Source: Vigna angularis (Eukaryota; Streptophyta; Magnoliopsida; Fabales; Fabaceae). From it: 64,000 bases of DNA. The DNA lies in contig NC_068976.1 of the NCBI RefSeq assembly GCF_016808095.1, positions 35,981,871 through 36,045,870 on the forward strand, written 5' to 3'. Positions 1 through 11,944 of the stretch are shown here, piece by piece. The notes beneath the pieces are model-generated. The model made no database searches. It was not told the origin of the DNA and saw only the letters and a program-made list of their open reading frames with translations. Made by a program: the position numbers and the translations under genes. Positions within the stretch are counted from its first letter, which is position 1. Every line of letters starts with the position of its first letter.

Positions 1-987
1 GATTAAGCAGGATGTGTATGTCAAATGTGAATGAGCTTATATGTGAGGTTTTGAGCTCCAGAGTTTGTGGTATGATTGAATGCTATTACTTTGAAAGCAT
101 GAATGATTTTGCCCAGGTTTTCTATGATTGAATCAATTGCTTGTTTTGCATCATGTGATCAAGGCCATTTGTTGGAACCTTTTTTATTGGCCAAATTCAT
201 AAAGTTAGCCTACTAAAAGAGAACACGTTGTGTTCTATCCTTTGAACCCTTAGCCTTGAACATACACTGAAAACCTTTGATTGAAAATCTTTACCTTGAG
301 TTAAGTAGAAGATCTTGTATGGTATTGTTAAATGTTCAAGTTTGGGGTCGTTGGGAAAACATGAAAAGAAAAGCATTGAGCTAAGAGCTAAAAAGTAAGA
401 ATATGCAAAGAGAAAAGAAAAAGAAGTAAAGCTCAATGCAAATGCAAAGGTAAAAGAAAGTTGGGAATGAATAAGATGATTGTGTTGTTATGATTCTCTT
501 AACTCAAGGATTTTGTGATCCAGAAAAACCAATTTTCTTGTTAGCCCAGCCACATTATAAGCCATTGAAAAGTCCTTGTGATGATGCATGCTTGTGAATG
601 TTTTTGATTGTGGTAAAATGAAAGGCAAAGTTGATTCGTGTGACATTGTGATAATAGAGTGAAGGAGTGAAACACCTCACCTCTTATACACTTGTGTGTT
701 GAGTGAAACACTTTACCTAGTGAGGAAATAGTCCATAAACACATGAACATCCATGCTTAATTGATTGATCATTAATGAAAAATAGCATTTGTTGGAAATT
801 AAATGACTTTGTGAACACTAAAGCATGTGCACATCTTGATTGAACTCTTGGTCATAAGTTTGAGTGAAGTTGTTACTTATCTTGAAAAAGAGGTTTTTTG
901 AAGGAGTGAATCATCATATGAATTGGTTGGAGATTGAGTTACATTTTGTTTTGCTTGAGGACAAGCAAAGTTCTAAGTTTGGGGTTG
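1..987 (+). mobile_element. 3' untranslated spacer of Athila-type element L
   Basis: This noncoding stretch matches 27520-28487 and, in reverse, 11945-13000, each of which lies just inside a 3' LTR of the same family. It therefore represents the pol-to-3'LTR spacer of an element whose body lies left of the window. It contains a GA-rich run (about 400-470) and ends in a purine-rich tract with core AAGTTTGGGGTTG at 975-987, directly before the LTR, as expected for a polypurine tract. The short open frames here are not conserved between copies and are not genes. Confidence 0.8.
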
Positions 988-2290
988 TGATAACAGTTGA
1001 AAAACTGTTATTTTCATGCTTAAAATTGATACTAAAAGCAACCTTTAGACTTAGAAACTAGCTTGAAATCATACTTTTATCCATATTTTCAGAAATAAGA
1101 GAGCTGGACAGGTTTATGCTTGATTTCAGTGTTTTTGTGCAGGTTTTAAGGTGAATTTAGTGAAAGAAGTGAAGAATGAGAGAGAGGGAATCAGAAAAGG
1201 AATCAAAGAGTGAAAAAGGAGAAGCCGAAGTCACCGCTCAGCGGCATTTTACCGCTGAGCGGCACTCAAGAGGTTGCGGGAGGTCCGTTGAGGGGCAAAA
1301 TGGCCGCTGAGGGGAGAAAGCGAGACGCGCAATCACCGCTGAGCGGTATTTTACCGCTGAGCGGCACTTTAATGGGCTTGGGCTTGACTTTTTGTAATTT
1401 ACGAATGGTATTTAAGCTTTAGGGTTTCCTAGGGTTAGGTATCTTTGGCAGAACGAAGGAAAACACTCTCTCTTCCACCCCTTTGAAGGAGGATCTTGGA
1501 TGCTTAGGCTACCTCTTCACCTTTTCAGGGTTTATTCTTTCATACTTTCATTGTAATTCATCTAGGTTCACCATGAATATGGTGAACTAAACCTTGTATG
1601 TTTGTTGGGGAATCAATGTAATCTCTTGAAGCTCTCATATATGGAATTTATGCTTGCATCTTTAAATTAAGACTTATGCTTTCTTTCATCATTAGTTAGG
1701 GTTTTTCCTCTGTGCTTAATGCTTGCATTGTTTAACTCATTCTAATGCATGATTATTGGTTTTGTCGATACGGACACGTACGGGGAAGTCTAGATCCGGG
1801 GAATTTCTCCCAATATTATATTGGTTGTCGTTAAGCTCCTGCACTTATGAACTAATCATTAAGAATGCTAGGAATTGTATGAACTCGTGATTAGGGAGAA
1901 GCCATCTAGAATGGTACTTTAGAGAGTGGCATTAACAATGATGATTTGAATGTTGAATTCCTAAAATGTATGAGAGTGGATGAGATGAAATTGACCCCCA
2001 ACAACATATTCATTCATATATTTCATTGAAAGTGTTTATCTTTTGTCTTTGCCATTGATCAAATTTCATGCATACATGTTTATTTTCGTCTTTTGCATAA
2101 TATAATCCAAATATTTCGTCTTTAAGTCTTAGCTAATCAATAAATCACATAACTAAACTAGGCCGTGAGTCCTTTGGGAAGAACGATACTTGGTCTTACC
2201 AAGTTTATTACTTGAACGATTCGGTCATACTTGCCGATTGAAAAACAAGTTTGTGACATCATATTTTGGTGCTCATAAAATTGTCCATCA
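988..2290 (+). repeat. 3' LTR of element L (LTR family A)
   Basis: It begins TGATAACAGTTG and ends TTGTCCATCA, and it is 1303 bp long, the same length as the LTRs at 23989 and 28488. It contains the family's paired inverted motif CCGCTCAGCGG / CCGCTGAGCGG (about 1234-1262 and 1334-1362). A TATA-like TATTTAAG lies near 1408. A purine tract precedes it, so this is the 3' LTR. The sequence after 2290 belongs to a CACTA element, so L is inserted in that element; its left flank is outside the window. Confidence 0.85.
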
Positions 2291-2888
2291 GTTACAAAAC
2301 CCATTTGATGTTAACACTAGTTTTGACTAGTTTGCTCTCAAATTTGGTATCACCACTGATTTTACATTTCTCTTATTCCAGTACTGTTTTGACCATTTTA
2401 TTATCTTTCTTTAATGATGTATGAACCCCGAATTACCCAATTCCATACATTTTACATGTTTTGACTCATTAAGCACATTTTAGCCTACATAGACTTAAGA
2501 ATTTTGTAGTTGACTGCCCCTCTATTACTTTATTATAAATTGATATGTGATGTTCTTTCTTTTGTAGTTGCACTCGGTACCTGCAATCCAGTATAGAACA
2601 AGCTTATTTTGAAAATCAACCAAAGCTACTAGTAAGACCTAAACCTTCAAATAATTGTCCTTTTGCAAATGTATGCTTATGCAACTGTATGTAACATATT
2701 AGGAGGGTTATTTACTTCTTTAAATGTTGATTTTTTAATTAAAATTATTTAGTTAAACAATTAAACACATCAAACATTGGCTAATTTAGGTTATTCTTTA
2801 GGTAGCCATTTGTTAGGGTATGTGTCATAATATAGAGACGTATATTAAGCATTAGCTAATTGTTTTGTAATCGATTTATGTACAGAAC
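2291..2888 (+). other. CACTA1 5' noncoding region
   Basis: AT-rich sequence between the LTR of element L and the transposase start, with no supported ORF. An AG acceptor-like site lies immediately before the first ATG (2880-2886), so an upstream untranslated exon is possible. The subterminal repeats found at the 3' end of CACTA1 are absent, which fits the true 5' end lying further left. Confidence 0.5.
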
Positions 2889-5800
2889 ATGAATCGTTCT
2901 CCACCAAATCGTGCATGGATGTACGATAGGTGTCATAGAGGAAGAGGTGCTTTGAAAGAGTCTTTTGTATTAGGTGTTGAAGAGTTTATAAGTAAAGCTT
3001 GTGAACAAGAACGTTATCGTAGAGATGGGGGTCTTCGATGTCCATGTTTGAAGTGCGATTGTACAAAGATTCTGCACGAAAGAGTTGTGAAGGTTCACCT
3101 TTACAAGAACGGTTTCAAGCCTAATTATTTCATTTGGGAGGATCATGGGGAAAGATTGCCAGAAGATGATGTACAAAATCATCAAAGTTGGATGGCTGTA
3201 GAGATGGAATGTGGTCAAATTAACCAATTTCAAACAATGGAAGACATGGTGCATGATGCTCTTAGGCAAAATGAGTCGTGCCAAGCATCTACTTCTAATA
3301 ACATTGAAGAGGCTCCGAATGAAGAAACACAAAGGTTTTTTAATTTTTTGTTGGATGCAAACCAGCCGTTGTATGGAGGAGCATCAGACTCGAAATTATC
3401 AATGTGTGTCAGACTATTAGCTTGCAAGTCAAATTGGAATATTCCTAACCAATGCATAGATTTTATTGCAAAAATGGTTATGGATGCAACACCCATCAAA
3501 TCAGGTTTGCCTAAAACATACTACAATGCAAAAAAGTGTGTATCAATGTTGGGATTACAATCGCAGAGGATTGATTGTTGCGTGGATGGTTGCATGCTCT
3601 TCTATGATAATGAATATGGTAAGAATGATGGCGCATTGCTTGAATGCAAATTTTGTGGAAAGCCAAGATATCAACCACGTAACACGGGAGCAACTACTAG
3701 CAAACAAGTTCCTATGAAATCAATGTTCTATTTGCCATGAATTCCCAGACTACAAAGAATGTATGCCTCAACACAAACTGCAGGACAAATGACATGGCAC
3801 TATCAGAACACGTCGACGAATGGTGTTTTGCGTCATCCATGCGATGGAGAGGCTTGGAAGCACTTTGATAGAGTATATCCTGACTTTGGTATCGAGGCAC
3901 GCAATGTTCGACTCGGTTTATGCTCTGACGGTTTTAACCCATATGTACAGGCATCAAATATACCATATTCATGTTGGTCAGTTATTGTAACTCCTTATAA
4001 TCTTCCTCCAAAAATGTGCATGTCTAAACCTTACATGTTCTTAACATGTCTCATTCCCGGGCCATTCAATCCAAAGGTTGGCATAGATGCGTACTTAGAG
4101 CCCTTGATAGACGAATTGAAGAAGTTGTGGACGGGTGTCATAACATATGATATTTCAAGGAAACAAAACTTTATTTTGAGGGTCATGCTAATGTGGACAA
4201 TTAATGATTTTCCTGCGTATGGTATGTTGTCCGGCTGGAGCACTCATGGTAAACTGGCATGCCCACATTGCATGGAGCATACAAAGGCTTTTAGATTATA
4301 TCATGGGGCAAAAATTTCATGGTTTGACTCTCATCGGAGGTTTTTACCGAAAGACCATGCTTTTAGGAGGAATAGGAATGCTTTCAAGAAGGGGGAAGTG
4401 GAGATGGATGACGCACCACCATATCTTATAGGACCAGAAGTTTGGAATAGAATCAATGGTTATCCTAAAATAACTGAAAATGGTGCGGCAAGAATTGATG
4501 GATACGGTGAGTGGCATAATTGGACGAAAAAAAGCATCTTTTGGGATCTACCCTATTGGAAGGATAATTTGTTAAGGCATAATCTTGACTTCATGCACAT
4601 TGAAAAAAAATTCTTTGACAACATCTTTAATACTGTGATGAATGTTGCGGGGAAGACAAAAGACAATGACAAGGCCCGAATGGATATAGGTTTGTACTGT
4701 AGACGAAAAGATTTGGAGCTAAAAAGTCATAGCAATGGAAACATGTATAAGCCAAAAACAAATTATACACTATCAACAGACCAAATAAAACAAGTCTGTC
4801 ATTGGGTAAAAGGTCTTAGGATGCCTGATGGATATTCTTCTAACTTGTCAAGGTGTGTTGATGTGAATAGGGGAAAGCTCATTGGGATGAAAAGTCATGA
4901 TTGCCATGTGTTTATGGAATGCTTACTTCCTATAGCGTTTAGTTCTTTACCGGCTCATGTTCTGAATCCCATTACAGAAATAAGTCATTTCTTTAGAGAT
5001 TTGTGTTCTACAACATTGAACAAGGATGACCTGGCGAAGATGGAAGAAAACATTCCCATCATTCTGTGCAAGATGGAGAGAATATTTCCTCCCTCATTCT
5101 TTGATTCTATGGAACATCTCCCTATCCATCTTCCATATGAGGCACGACTTGGTGGACCAGTCCACTATAGGTGGATGTACCCATTTGAAAGGTACCCATA
5201 TGACATGTTATTGTTCAATTTACCAGGCATAATTCAAAAACCCTAACACATCAATTTCAAATTTGTAGGTTCATGGGATATGCTAAACGTTCAGTAAAGA
5301 ATAAGGCTAGGGTTGAAGGATCTATTTGCGCATCATACTTACACAAAGAAACAACTCATTTTTGTTCCCACTATTTCAAAAACTTCATGTTAACACTACA
5401 AAGCAATAGAAATGAAGTAGACATTGAAATAGAAAGCTTTACGACAACATTATCAGTGTTTAACCAACCTGGCCGTCATTCTGGAAGGGAATCAACACAT
5501 TGGTTAAGTGATGAAGAATTGAGATCAGCTCATGTTCATGTATTGATCAATTGCAATGAAGTTGAACCTTACCTTCAGTAAGCCTCCAAAATAAATTATA
5601 TTTCCCAATTCTTTCATTTGATATAATTAATTTTCTTTGACCTAATCTGGACGTACATGTCGACAGCTCATTCTTACATGTCTATCAACTATCTGAGTCA
5701 AACAGTTCGACGTACGTACATGCTAATTTCCCATTGTGGTTCAGGCAAAAAGTACGACTTCCTATCAATCTTACATATTCATTTCTTCCTTAATTTTTTA

Positions 5801-6577
5801 AGATTACATTGTTGAATAGTTTCATATCATGAATGGTTGTAGGTTCATAACGATCCTTTAAGTGTGAGAAACCAACATCTTAGAGATTTATCACTTGGTC
5901 CTTTAAGGTGTGTAAAGGAATGGCACACCTTCTTTGCTAATGGATACAAATTTCATACCCATGCATGGAGTCAGGGCAAGAGGACAATAAATAGTGGGGT
6001 TCATGTTAAAGGGCTAACAGAAGGAGGTCAAGATGATTTTTATGGTGTCATTAAACACATCTATGAGTTGGAATACAATTCAACAACCACTGAAAAGAAA
6101 ACTGTATTATTTTATTGTGATTGGTTTGATCCATCGAGAGTATGTACAAGGGTGGATTCAAAGTATGGCATTGTGGATATTCGAATGGATAAAAGATATG
6201 TGTTGTTTGATCCTTTTATCATTGCACATAATGTACAACAAGTGTATTATGTACCATATCCTACATCACGCACGGACAAACGAGGTTGGTGTGTTGCGAT
6301 AAAAACGAAGCCTAGAGGTCGCATTGATTCTAATGATGTAGAAGCCGATGTGCCATACCAAGTGGAGGAAATGTCACATGTTAATGACATCATTGAAGTT
6401 GAAGAAGTAGTCCGATTACAAGATGTAGAAGCTGGTCTTGAAGAAGTTGACCCTAATAATATTTCATCATTTCAAGGACAAATAGATGAAGATACAACAG
6501 AATCAGAAGAATACAATGCAGAAGGACAGGGTGAAGATGATAATGAAGATGAATTTCATAGTTCTAGCACTGAATAG
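2889..6577 (+). pseudogene. CACTA1 TNP2-type transposase, four exons, one nonsense codon
   Basis: This encodes the CACTA transposase that cuts the element termini. I infer exons 2889-5191, 5269-5577, 5667-5751 and 5843-6577 from GT/AG sites that keep one frame throughout; the three introns are 77, 89 and 91 bp. Seen: an N-terminal transposase-associated zinc region (RAWMYDR..., CPCLKC), the TNP2 core with HGKLACPHC, DUF4218-like MYPFERY and CASYLH, FPLWFRQKV, a HTFFANGYKFHT-type segment, and DUF4216-like FYCDWFDP with a YVPYP segment. The C-terminus is acidic. A single in-frame TGA at 3738-3740 (after FYLP) breaks exon 1; coding sense resumes at once in the same frame. Without that stop the length would be normal for the family. 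The family assignment is firm; exon borders are inferred. Confidence 0.85.
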
Positions 6578-7182
6578 AGTTAGGGTGTATTGCTCCTTAT
6601 TTTTGTCGCTTTATTATAATGCTGTCCACAATCTTAAGAGTTAGGGTGTATTGCTCATTATTTATTTAACTTAAATGCTCATGAAATTTTAAGAAGAAGA
6701 AAGTTGATGACTTCTTACCAATCAAGGTTGCTTTTCACGTATCTACTTCCCACTAAATTACTTCTTCATCTTCCTTCATTTATATAGATTAGAAAGGTCC
6801 ATTACCCTTGAATTTATCACTGCCACTAAACAATCAAATTCATCTCTACATGAGGAGATTAAAGATTGTTAGGCATGGTACATCCATAGTCCATGGAATA
6901 CCAAAAAAAAATACTTCCTTCACTAAGGGAAAGCTTGGAAAGGAAAGAATGCGAGAATAAATTTCCCCTTTTTTAATTAAATATTCTTTTGTTTAAAAAA
7001 AAACTAAAATGGGATAGAATGAAAGATTACCATGTAATCTTCTAATTAATGTTTATTACTATTTATAAACATTTTACAATATTCTACAGTCTCTACTCAA
7101 TTAAAAAGTAAAAAATTAAACATCCACTTCTACTAGGAACCAAGAAGTGAAAAACAAAAACTTTTTTTGCCTAGAAGTGAAA

Positions 7183-7186
<4 letters not shown>

Positions 7187-7273
<87 letters not shown>
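7187..7273. repeat. (TA)n microsatellite
   Basis: About 43 uninterrupted AT dinucleotides inside CACTA1. Confidence 0.95.
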
Positions 7274-7277
<4 letters not shown>

Positions 7278-7685
7278 TAATATGAGAGAATTTTTGTAAC
7301 AAATTTAATCCTAACTCAACGGGCCAAAATGCTTAATAATCCCTAGGTTCACCAAATAGGAAACACGTTTGCTAATAACATACCAATGCATCCTAACAAT
7401 ACCCAAATGTGGCATGTTTTGGTTCTCTCTGACATTCCCATATCAAATGTAAAGAGAAATATAAATTAATTAATCAACTAAAAAATGGTAACGATGAAAA
7501 TTTTTTACTTCAACAGCCAAAGAAAAACACTTATTACTGTTGACGAAGGATGAAAATAAAGGTCCAGGATATTGGGACAAATAATTTGAAGTACAACATG
7601 AATAACTTTCACAGTGAAATAAGGAGTGAGCAATTTCATCACAAGGAAAAAGAAATTTAATTTTTTTAAAATTAAACTAATGTAC

Positions 7686-7852
7686 CTAGAGAATTTCTTC
7701 CCTTTGACCAACTGCTCAATATCAGAAAACCCGTCTTTATCAGATTTCTCTACTTTTTCATGTTGTCTGGAAACAGCCAAATCTAAACTGCTTTTCAGTT
7801 TACCAATGATGTCATTAGAACTGGCAATTTCAGATGATTTGGACGCCAAAAG
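7686..7852 (-). pseudogene. Possible captured cellular exon inside CACTA1
   Basis: On the minus strand this 167-bp stretch is open. It is bounded by an acceptor (TTTTGAAG before 7852) and a donor (GTACAT after 7686). It encodes about 55 residues, hydrophilic and helix-prone (for example SSEIASSNDIIGKL, HEKVEKSDKDGFSDIEQL), quite unlike the AT-rich surroundings. It does not resemble any transposon protein I know and runs against the transposon genes. I infer a host gene fragment picked up by the CACTA element, but I do not recognise the parent gene. Confidence 0.4.
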
Positions 7853-8888
7853 CTTCAAAATAATAACCATAATCAACAATAAAAATATGGAGGTGATAAA
7901 AAAGAATAAAATGCAGTAACATCCTACTCCACTACAAAATGGATATTTAAGATACAAAACCCACATTATGAGCAGTCACACTCAGTACAGAAATAGCTGA
8001 GTGAGACGAACAAAATTGTTTAATCATTTTAATTGAAAAGAGATTCATATAAAGAAATCTAAGGTTTATGATGTAGAGAAAAAGAAAAATGATTACCTAT
8101 ATATAAGGTAAAATTCAGATAAGCAACAATTAATCACATGACAGGAATGAATAGAAGGGTGTACAGATTTGGAATGATGAAAGAGACCATCTGCCTGAAT
8201 GGAGAAAAACATTAAGGTATAAAAGATTTTGAAAGTTAAATTGAATGGAAAAGGTTGGAAAGAAAATTGAGGCTTGCTTCTTCAAGTCAACTTGTCTCTT
8301 CTTTTCCACATCAAAGAAATAAGAGAAAATGTATCTTTATTTATATCCTTTCTCTCCTTTCATTAATTCCTCTCAATTTTTTCCTCAAACAAGCAGAATG
8401 CTAAAAGCAAGAGACTAATTAAAATGAACACAGATTAAAAATGGTAATGAGTTTTTGAATTAGAATTTGGTTTCAGTTCCTTTTGCTTATTTACAGAGAC
8501 CAAAGGTTATAGGATTTTACAACTTTTCATGTAAAAATTTCAACTTCTTTAGCTTTATATAGTTTTAGGATTTAAAAAATGTCCAAGCAAACAAAGTATA
8601 TAGTTTTGGTTGGTAAATTTTTGTGGCTGAACTTCATAAAAATTTCTAGACAGACTGGGTAAATCTGCTAAAAATTAGAAGCATTTTTTCTAGTTTCAGA
8701 GAAGTGTAAACGTTTCTTACATGTAGATTACATGTAAACTACTTTTTCTTCCTTCATTTATATAGATTATTTAATTTAGTTTCTATATTATTAACATTTT
8801 CAATTAAATTTTTGAAATAACATTAATAAGTCTATTTCTAAATTTTCTTTTCTTGTATTGTATAAAAATATATATTATGTTCAAGAAT

Positions 8889-10703
8889 ATGGCATCAGGT
8901 GGTTCTGGCCCTCCTAATCCACCTTCAGGAAATCCCGATAAGGGGAAGGGGAAGAAATCTTATGTAGTGAAGTTGATGACACGTTTCAATAATGAAATTG
9001 GTTCAACCAGTCAGCCAACTACACCTACCTCTACCTCCACTGCTAGATCTGTTCCACCTCCATTAGTTGTTCCTGCCTTCACTCCCACTCCACATGAAGT
9101 TCCTACATCTACACCCACTCCATACCAAGTGCCTCCTCATGGAATGGCTTCACTCTCTCCCAATGTTGGTTCTAACCCATCAACTCCCACAAATATTGCA
9201 CCATCACCTGGTACAGACGATGCAAATCCACATTCCAATTCAGCCGCCAATTATGTCGAAGAATGTTCCAATAGTCGTCCAATGATTACACCTGTTGGAG
9301 GAGGGTAAGAAAAAAATTAACTCAATTAATATATAGACAAATCATTGTTGTATTACTCTAATGTTTGAGTTCAAATTTGGTTTAGGTTTTATCCTACAAA
9401 AACTGCATCGAAGGCAATCACAGCCACCATCAAGCAACAGTTTGATGAGCCATGGCTAACATGGGGCTCAATCCCTAAGTCAACCAGAGATGTCTTCTTC
9501 GAACATTTTAAGGTACACACTTTTCAATCCCAATCCTATTACACTGAGCAATTAATCTCTATATGTGTAAATCAAACCTATTATTCAAACCTATTAGTTT
9601 TAATATAACAGAGAAAGGTTTCATGGAAGCCTGAAGATGAGGATAAGGTAAAAAAGAATTATCACACCAAGGCATCTCATAGACTCTCAGAGATGTACAA
9701 AAAAGCTAGAACTATTGGAAAAAAACCTAATTGGCTGGGGGACGATACTTGGAATGCTCTTTTGGAAAAGTGGAACATGCCACTTTATAGACAAAAGTGT
9801 GAAACAGCAAAGAAGAATCGGACATCTGAAAAGGGTGGTTGTTTGCACACTGGAGGGTCTATAAGCGTGCATGAGCATGCTATTCGTTTGGTATGTAACT
9901 TGTACATTTTTTTTCTTATATATGTAATCATAAACTTTAAAAATATTTATTAACAACTCATTTTGTTTGCAGTCACAGGAGCTTGGTCGGTCTGTGCATG
10001 TTGATGAAATATTTCAGCAGACACATATTCGTCAATCAATAGGGGAATTTGTGGACGAAAGGTCTAGGCGGACCCATGTAAGTTTGTACTAACTGTATCC
10101 CATTATAAAATTTCAGTTTTTAAACCTCATGTTTAATATTAATATTTATTCATTTAACAGGAACAATTTGTTGCAAAATTTTCTCAAATAAGATCTGAGA
10201 CTGCATCTGTTGGTGTCTCAGCATCTTCTCCTCTAGACCCTGCGGAGGAGGAAAGATTGAGAAACTGATGTTGGTTAGAGGCTACTGGTGGAAGATACAA
10301 GGGACGCGTATATGGCATTGGAAATGTCAGTTCCCAAGATGACTGTGTCGATAGTTACATCCAACAGACACAGGCATCTTCTTCTGCTCAACAACAAAAT
10401 TTAGAAGAAATTGTTAATCTCAAATCGCAGTTACAACAATATGGTCAGCAGCTTCAAAAGTTTGAAGGCTTTATTGGCGTCCTCCTGCCATTCCTTCCGC
10501 CTTCAGCAGCCACAGCTGCACAAGACTTTTTAAACCTTCAAAATCCTCAACTTCAAAATGAAGTACCCAATGATGTCCAACCAGAACAACAACCTCCAGA
10601 ACAGCAACCACCACACCAGCAACCAACAGATGAACAAGCAAAAGATGGAAATGATTATATGCATTATAAGGCATTTTATAGAACTTATTTCCATTATTGT
10701 TGA
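8889..10703 (+). pseudogene. CACTA1 second protein (Ptta/En/Spm transposase family), five exons, one nonsense codon
   Basis: This belongs to the plant transposase family PF03004 (TnpA-like), thought to bind subterminal repeats. Inferred exons are 8889-9304, 9386-9512, 9612-9890, 9973-10077 and 10161-10703; all join in one frame through GT/AG introns. I chose the ATG at 8889 (MASGGSG), though ATGs at 8853 and 8877 are also in frame. The N-terminus is Pro/Ser/Thr-rich. The core carries FDEPWLTWGSIPKSTRD, KKNYHTKASHRLSEMYKKAR, NWLGDDTWNALLEKW and HTGGSIS. An in-frame TGA at 10266-10268 falls just before CWLEATGGRYKGRVYGIG, a conserved block of the family. The tail is Gln/Pro-rich with a short coiled-coil-like stretch. 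It is probably translated only in truncated form. Confidence 0.82.
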
Positions 10704-11414
10704 ACTTATTTAGAAGCACAATCACAATCCGTTTATGAACTTACCTGATGTTTATTCTTGCACTTATATTGATGTCAACAATATTTATGTATTCATATAC
10801 AATGTGTCCTTTATGGATTAAGTGTATTTGAAAAGCTTTATGGATTTATATGTCAATGTGCAATGTATAATATCCAGGATTGCTTATATCAATTGTGAAT
10901 GTTCACTATAATGTCCAGGTCTGTTTGTATATTGAGTATGGGAAGCTGCCATATACAGAGTATATATTTAGCTCTGTTTAAACCATTATATACGGATATA
11001 TCCGTATATACTGTCCTTATATAAGTTATGTACGGAAATTATATACAGATTATATACGGAAATTATTTACGGAAATTATATACAGAAATTATATACGGAA
11101 ATTATATACGGACATTATATACGAAAATTATATACGGATTTATCTGTATATAATTTCCGTATATAATTTCCGTATATAATTTCTGTATATAATTTCCGTA
11201 CATAATATCCGTATATAATTTCTGTATATAATATCTGTATATAATTTCTGTATATAATTTATATACGGATTTATCCGTATATAAACCTAGCTACGATGGT
11301 ATTATATACGGATTTTTGCCCGTATGTAATCCGTATATAACCAAGTTTTATATACGGATTTTAGGTCTTATATACAGATTTTGGCTGTATGTAATTCACT
11401 TTTTTCTTGTAGTG
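10704..11414 (+). repeat. CACTA1 3' subterminal repeat region and terminus
   Basis: After about 270 bp of plain AT-rich sequence, 10980-11395 is filled with copies of TTATATACGGA in both orientations, many arranged head to head (TATACGG...CCGTATA). The last bases, 11400-11414, form the terminal inverted repeat (CACTACAAGAAAA in reverse complement). Such arrays are the known binding targets of CACTA second proteins; here the link to the 8889-10703 gene is inferred. Confidence 0.85.
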
Positions 11415-11944
11415 AGGTAGCCTTAGCATCCAAGATCTTCCTCCAAGGGGTGGAAAGGTGTGTGTTTGCTTCGTACTCTGCCAAAGATACAAACCTTAGG
11501 AAGTCCTAAAGCTTACATACCATTCGAAATATTACAGAAAAGTGGGCCTAAGCCCAAAATAATGGCGCTCAGAGGTAAACTACTGCTCAGTGATAAGTGC
11601 ATGTGTTGAATTCTTCCCCTCAGCTGCACTTTCACCCCTCAGCGGAGCCAACGGGTGTTCATTACTGCCGCTCAACGGTAAACTGGCGCTGAGCGGTACT
11701 TGCGACTTCTCTTCTTTTGCACTTTTTGAGTTCTTTTCTGATTCCATCTCTATCCTTCTTCACTTCTTTCATCAAATTCACCTTAAAACCTGCATAAAAC
11801 ACTGAAATCAAGTATAAACCTGTCCAACTCTCTTATTTCCAAAAATATGAACAAAAGCATGATTCTAAGCTAGTTTCTAAGTGTTAAAGGTTACTTTTAG
11901 TATCAATTTTAAGCATGAAAATAACAGTTTTTCAACTGTTATCA
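11415..11944 (-). repeat. Partial 3' LTR of element M (family A)
   Basis: In reverse complement it begins TGATAACAGTTG at 11944 and runs about 530 bp until CACTA1 begins. It contains degenerate copies of the CCGCT/GAGCGG inverted motif (11640-11700). The missing remainder of the LTR is predicted left of the window. Confidence 0.85.

Larger units (their letters stand above)
6578..8852 (+). other. CACTA1 inter-genic region
   Basis: About 2.3 kb between the two transposon genes. It is AT-rich and contains a (TA)n microsatellite (7187-7273) and one exon-like open stretch on the opposite strand (7686-7852), annotated separately. No other gene is supported. Confidence 0.6.
2291..11414 (+). mobile_element. 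CACTA (En/Spm-type) DNA transposon, 5' end outside the window (CACTA1)
   Basis: The element encodes a TNP2-type transposase followed by a Ptta/En/Spm-type second protein on the same strand, the usual CACTA order. Its 3' terminus at 11400-11414 reads as CACTACAAGAAAAAA in reverse complement, preceded by a dense subterminal array. The sequence from 11415 resumes a retroelement LTR at a point internal to that LTR (compare 32720), so CACTA1 inserted into it. The 5' terminus is missing here because element L interrupts CACTA1 at 2290. Both genes carry nonsense codons, so this copy is probably not autonomous. Confidence 0.88.
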
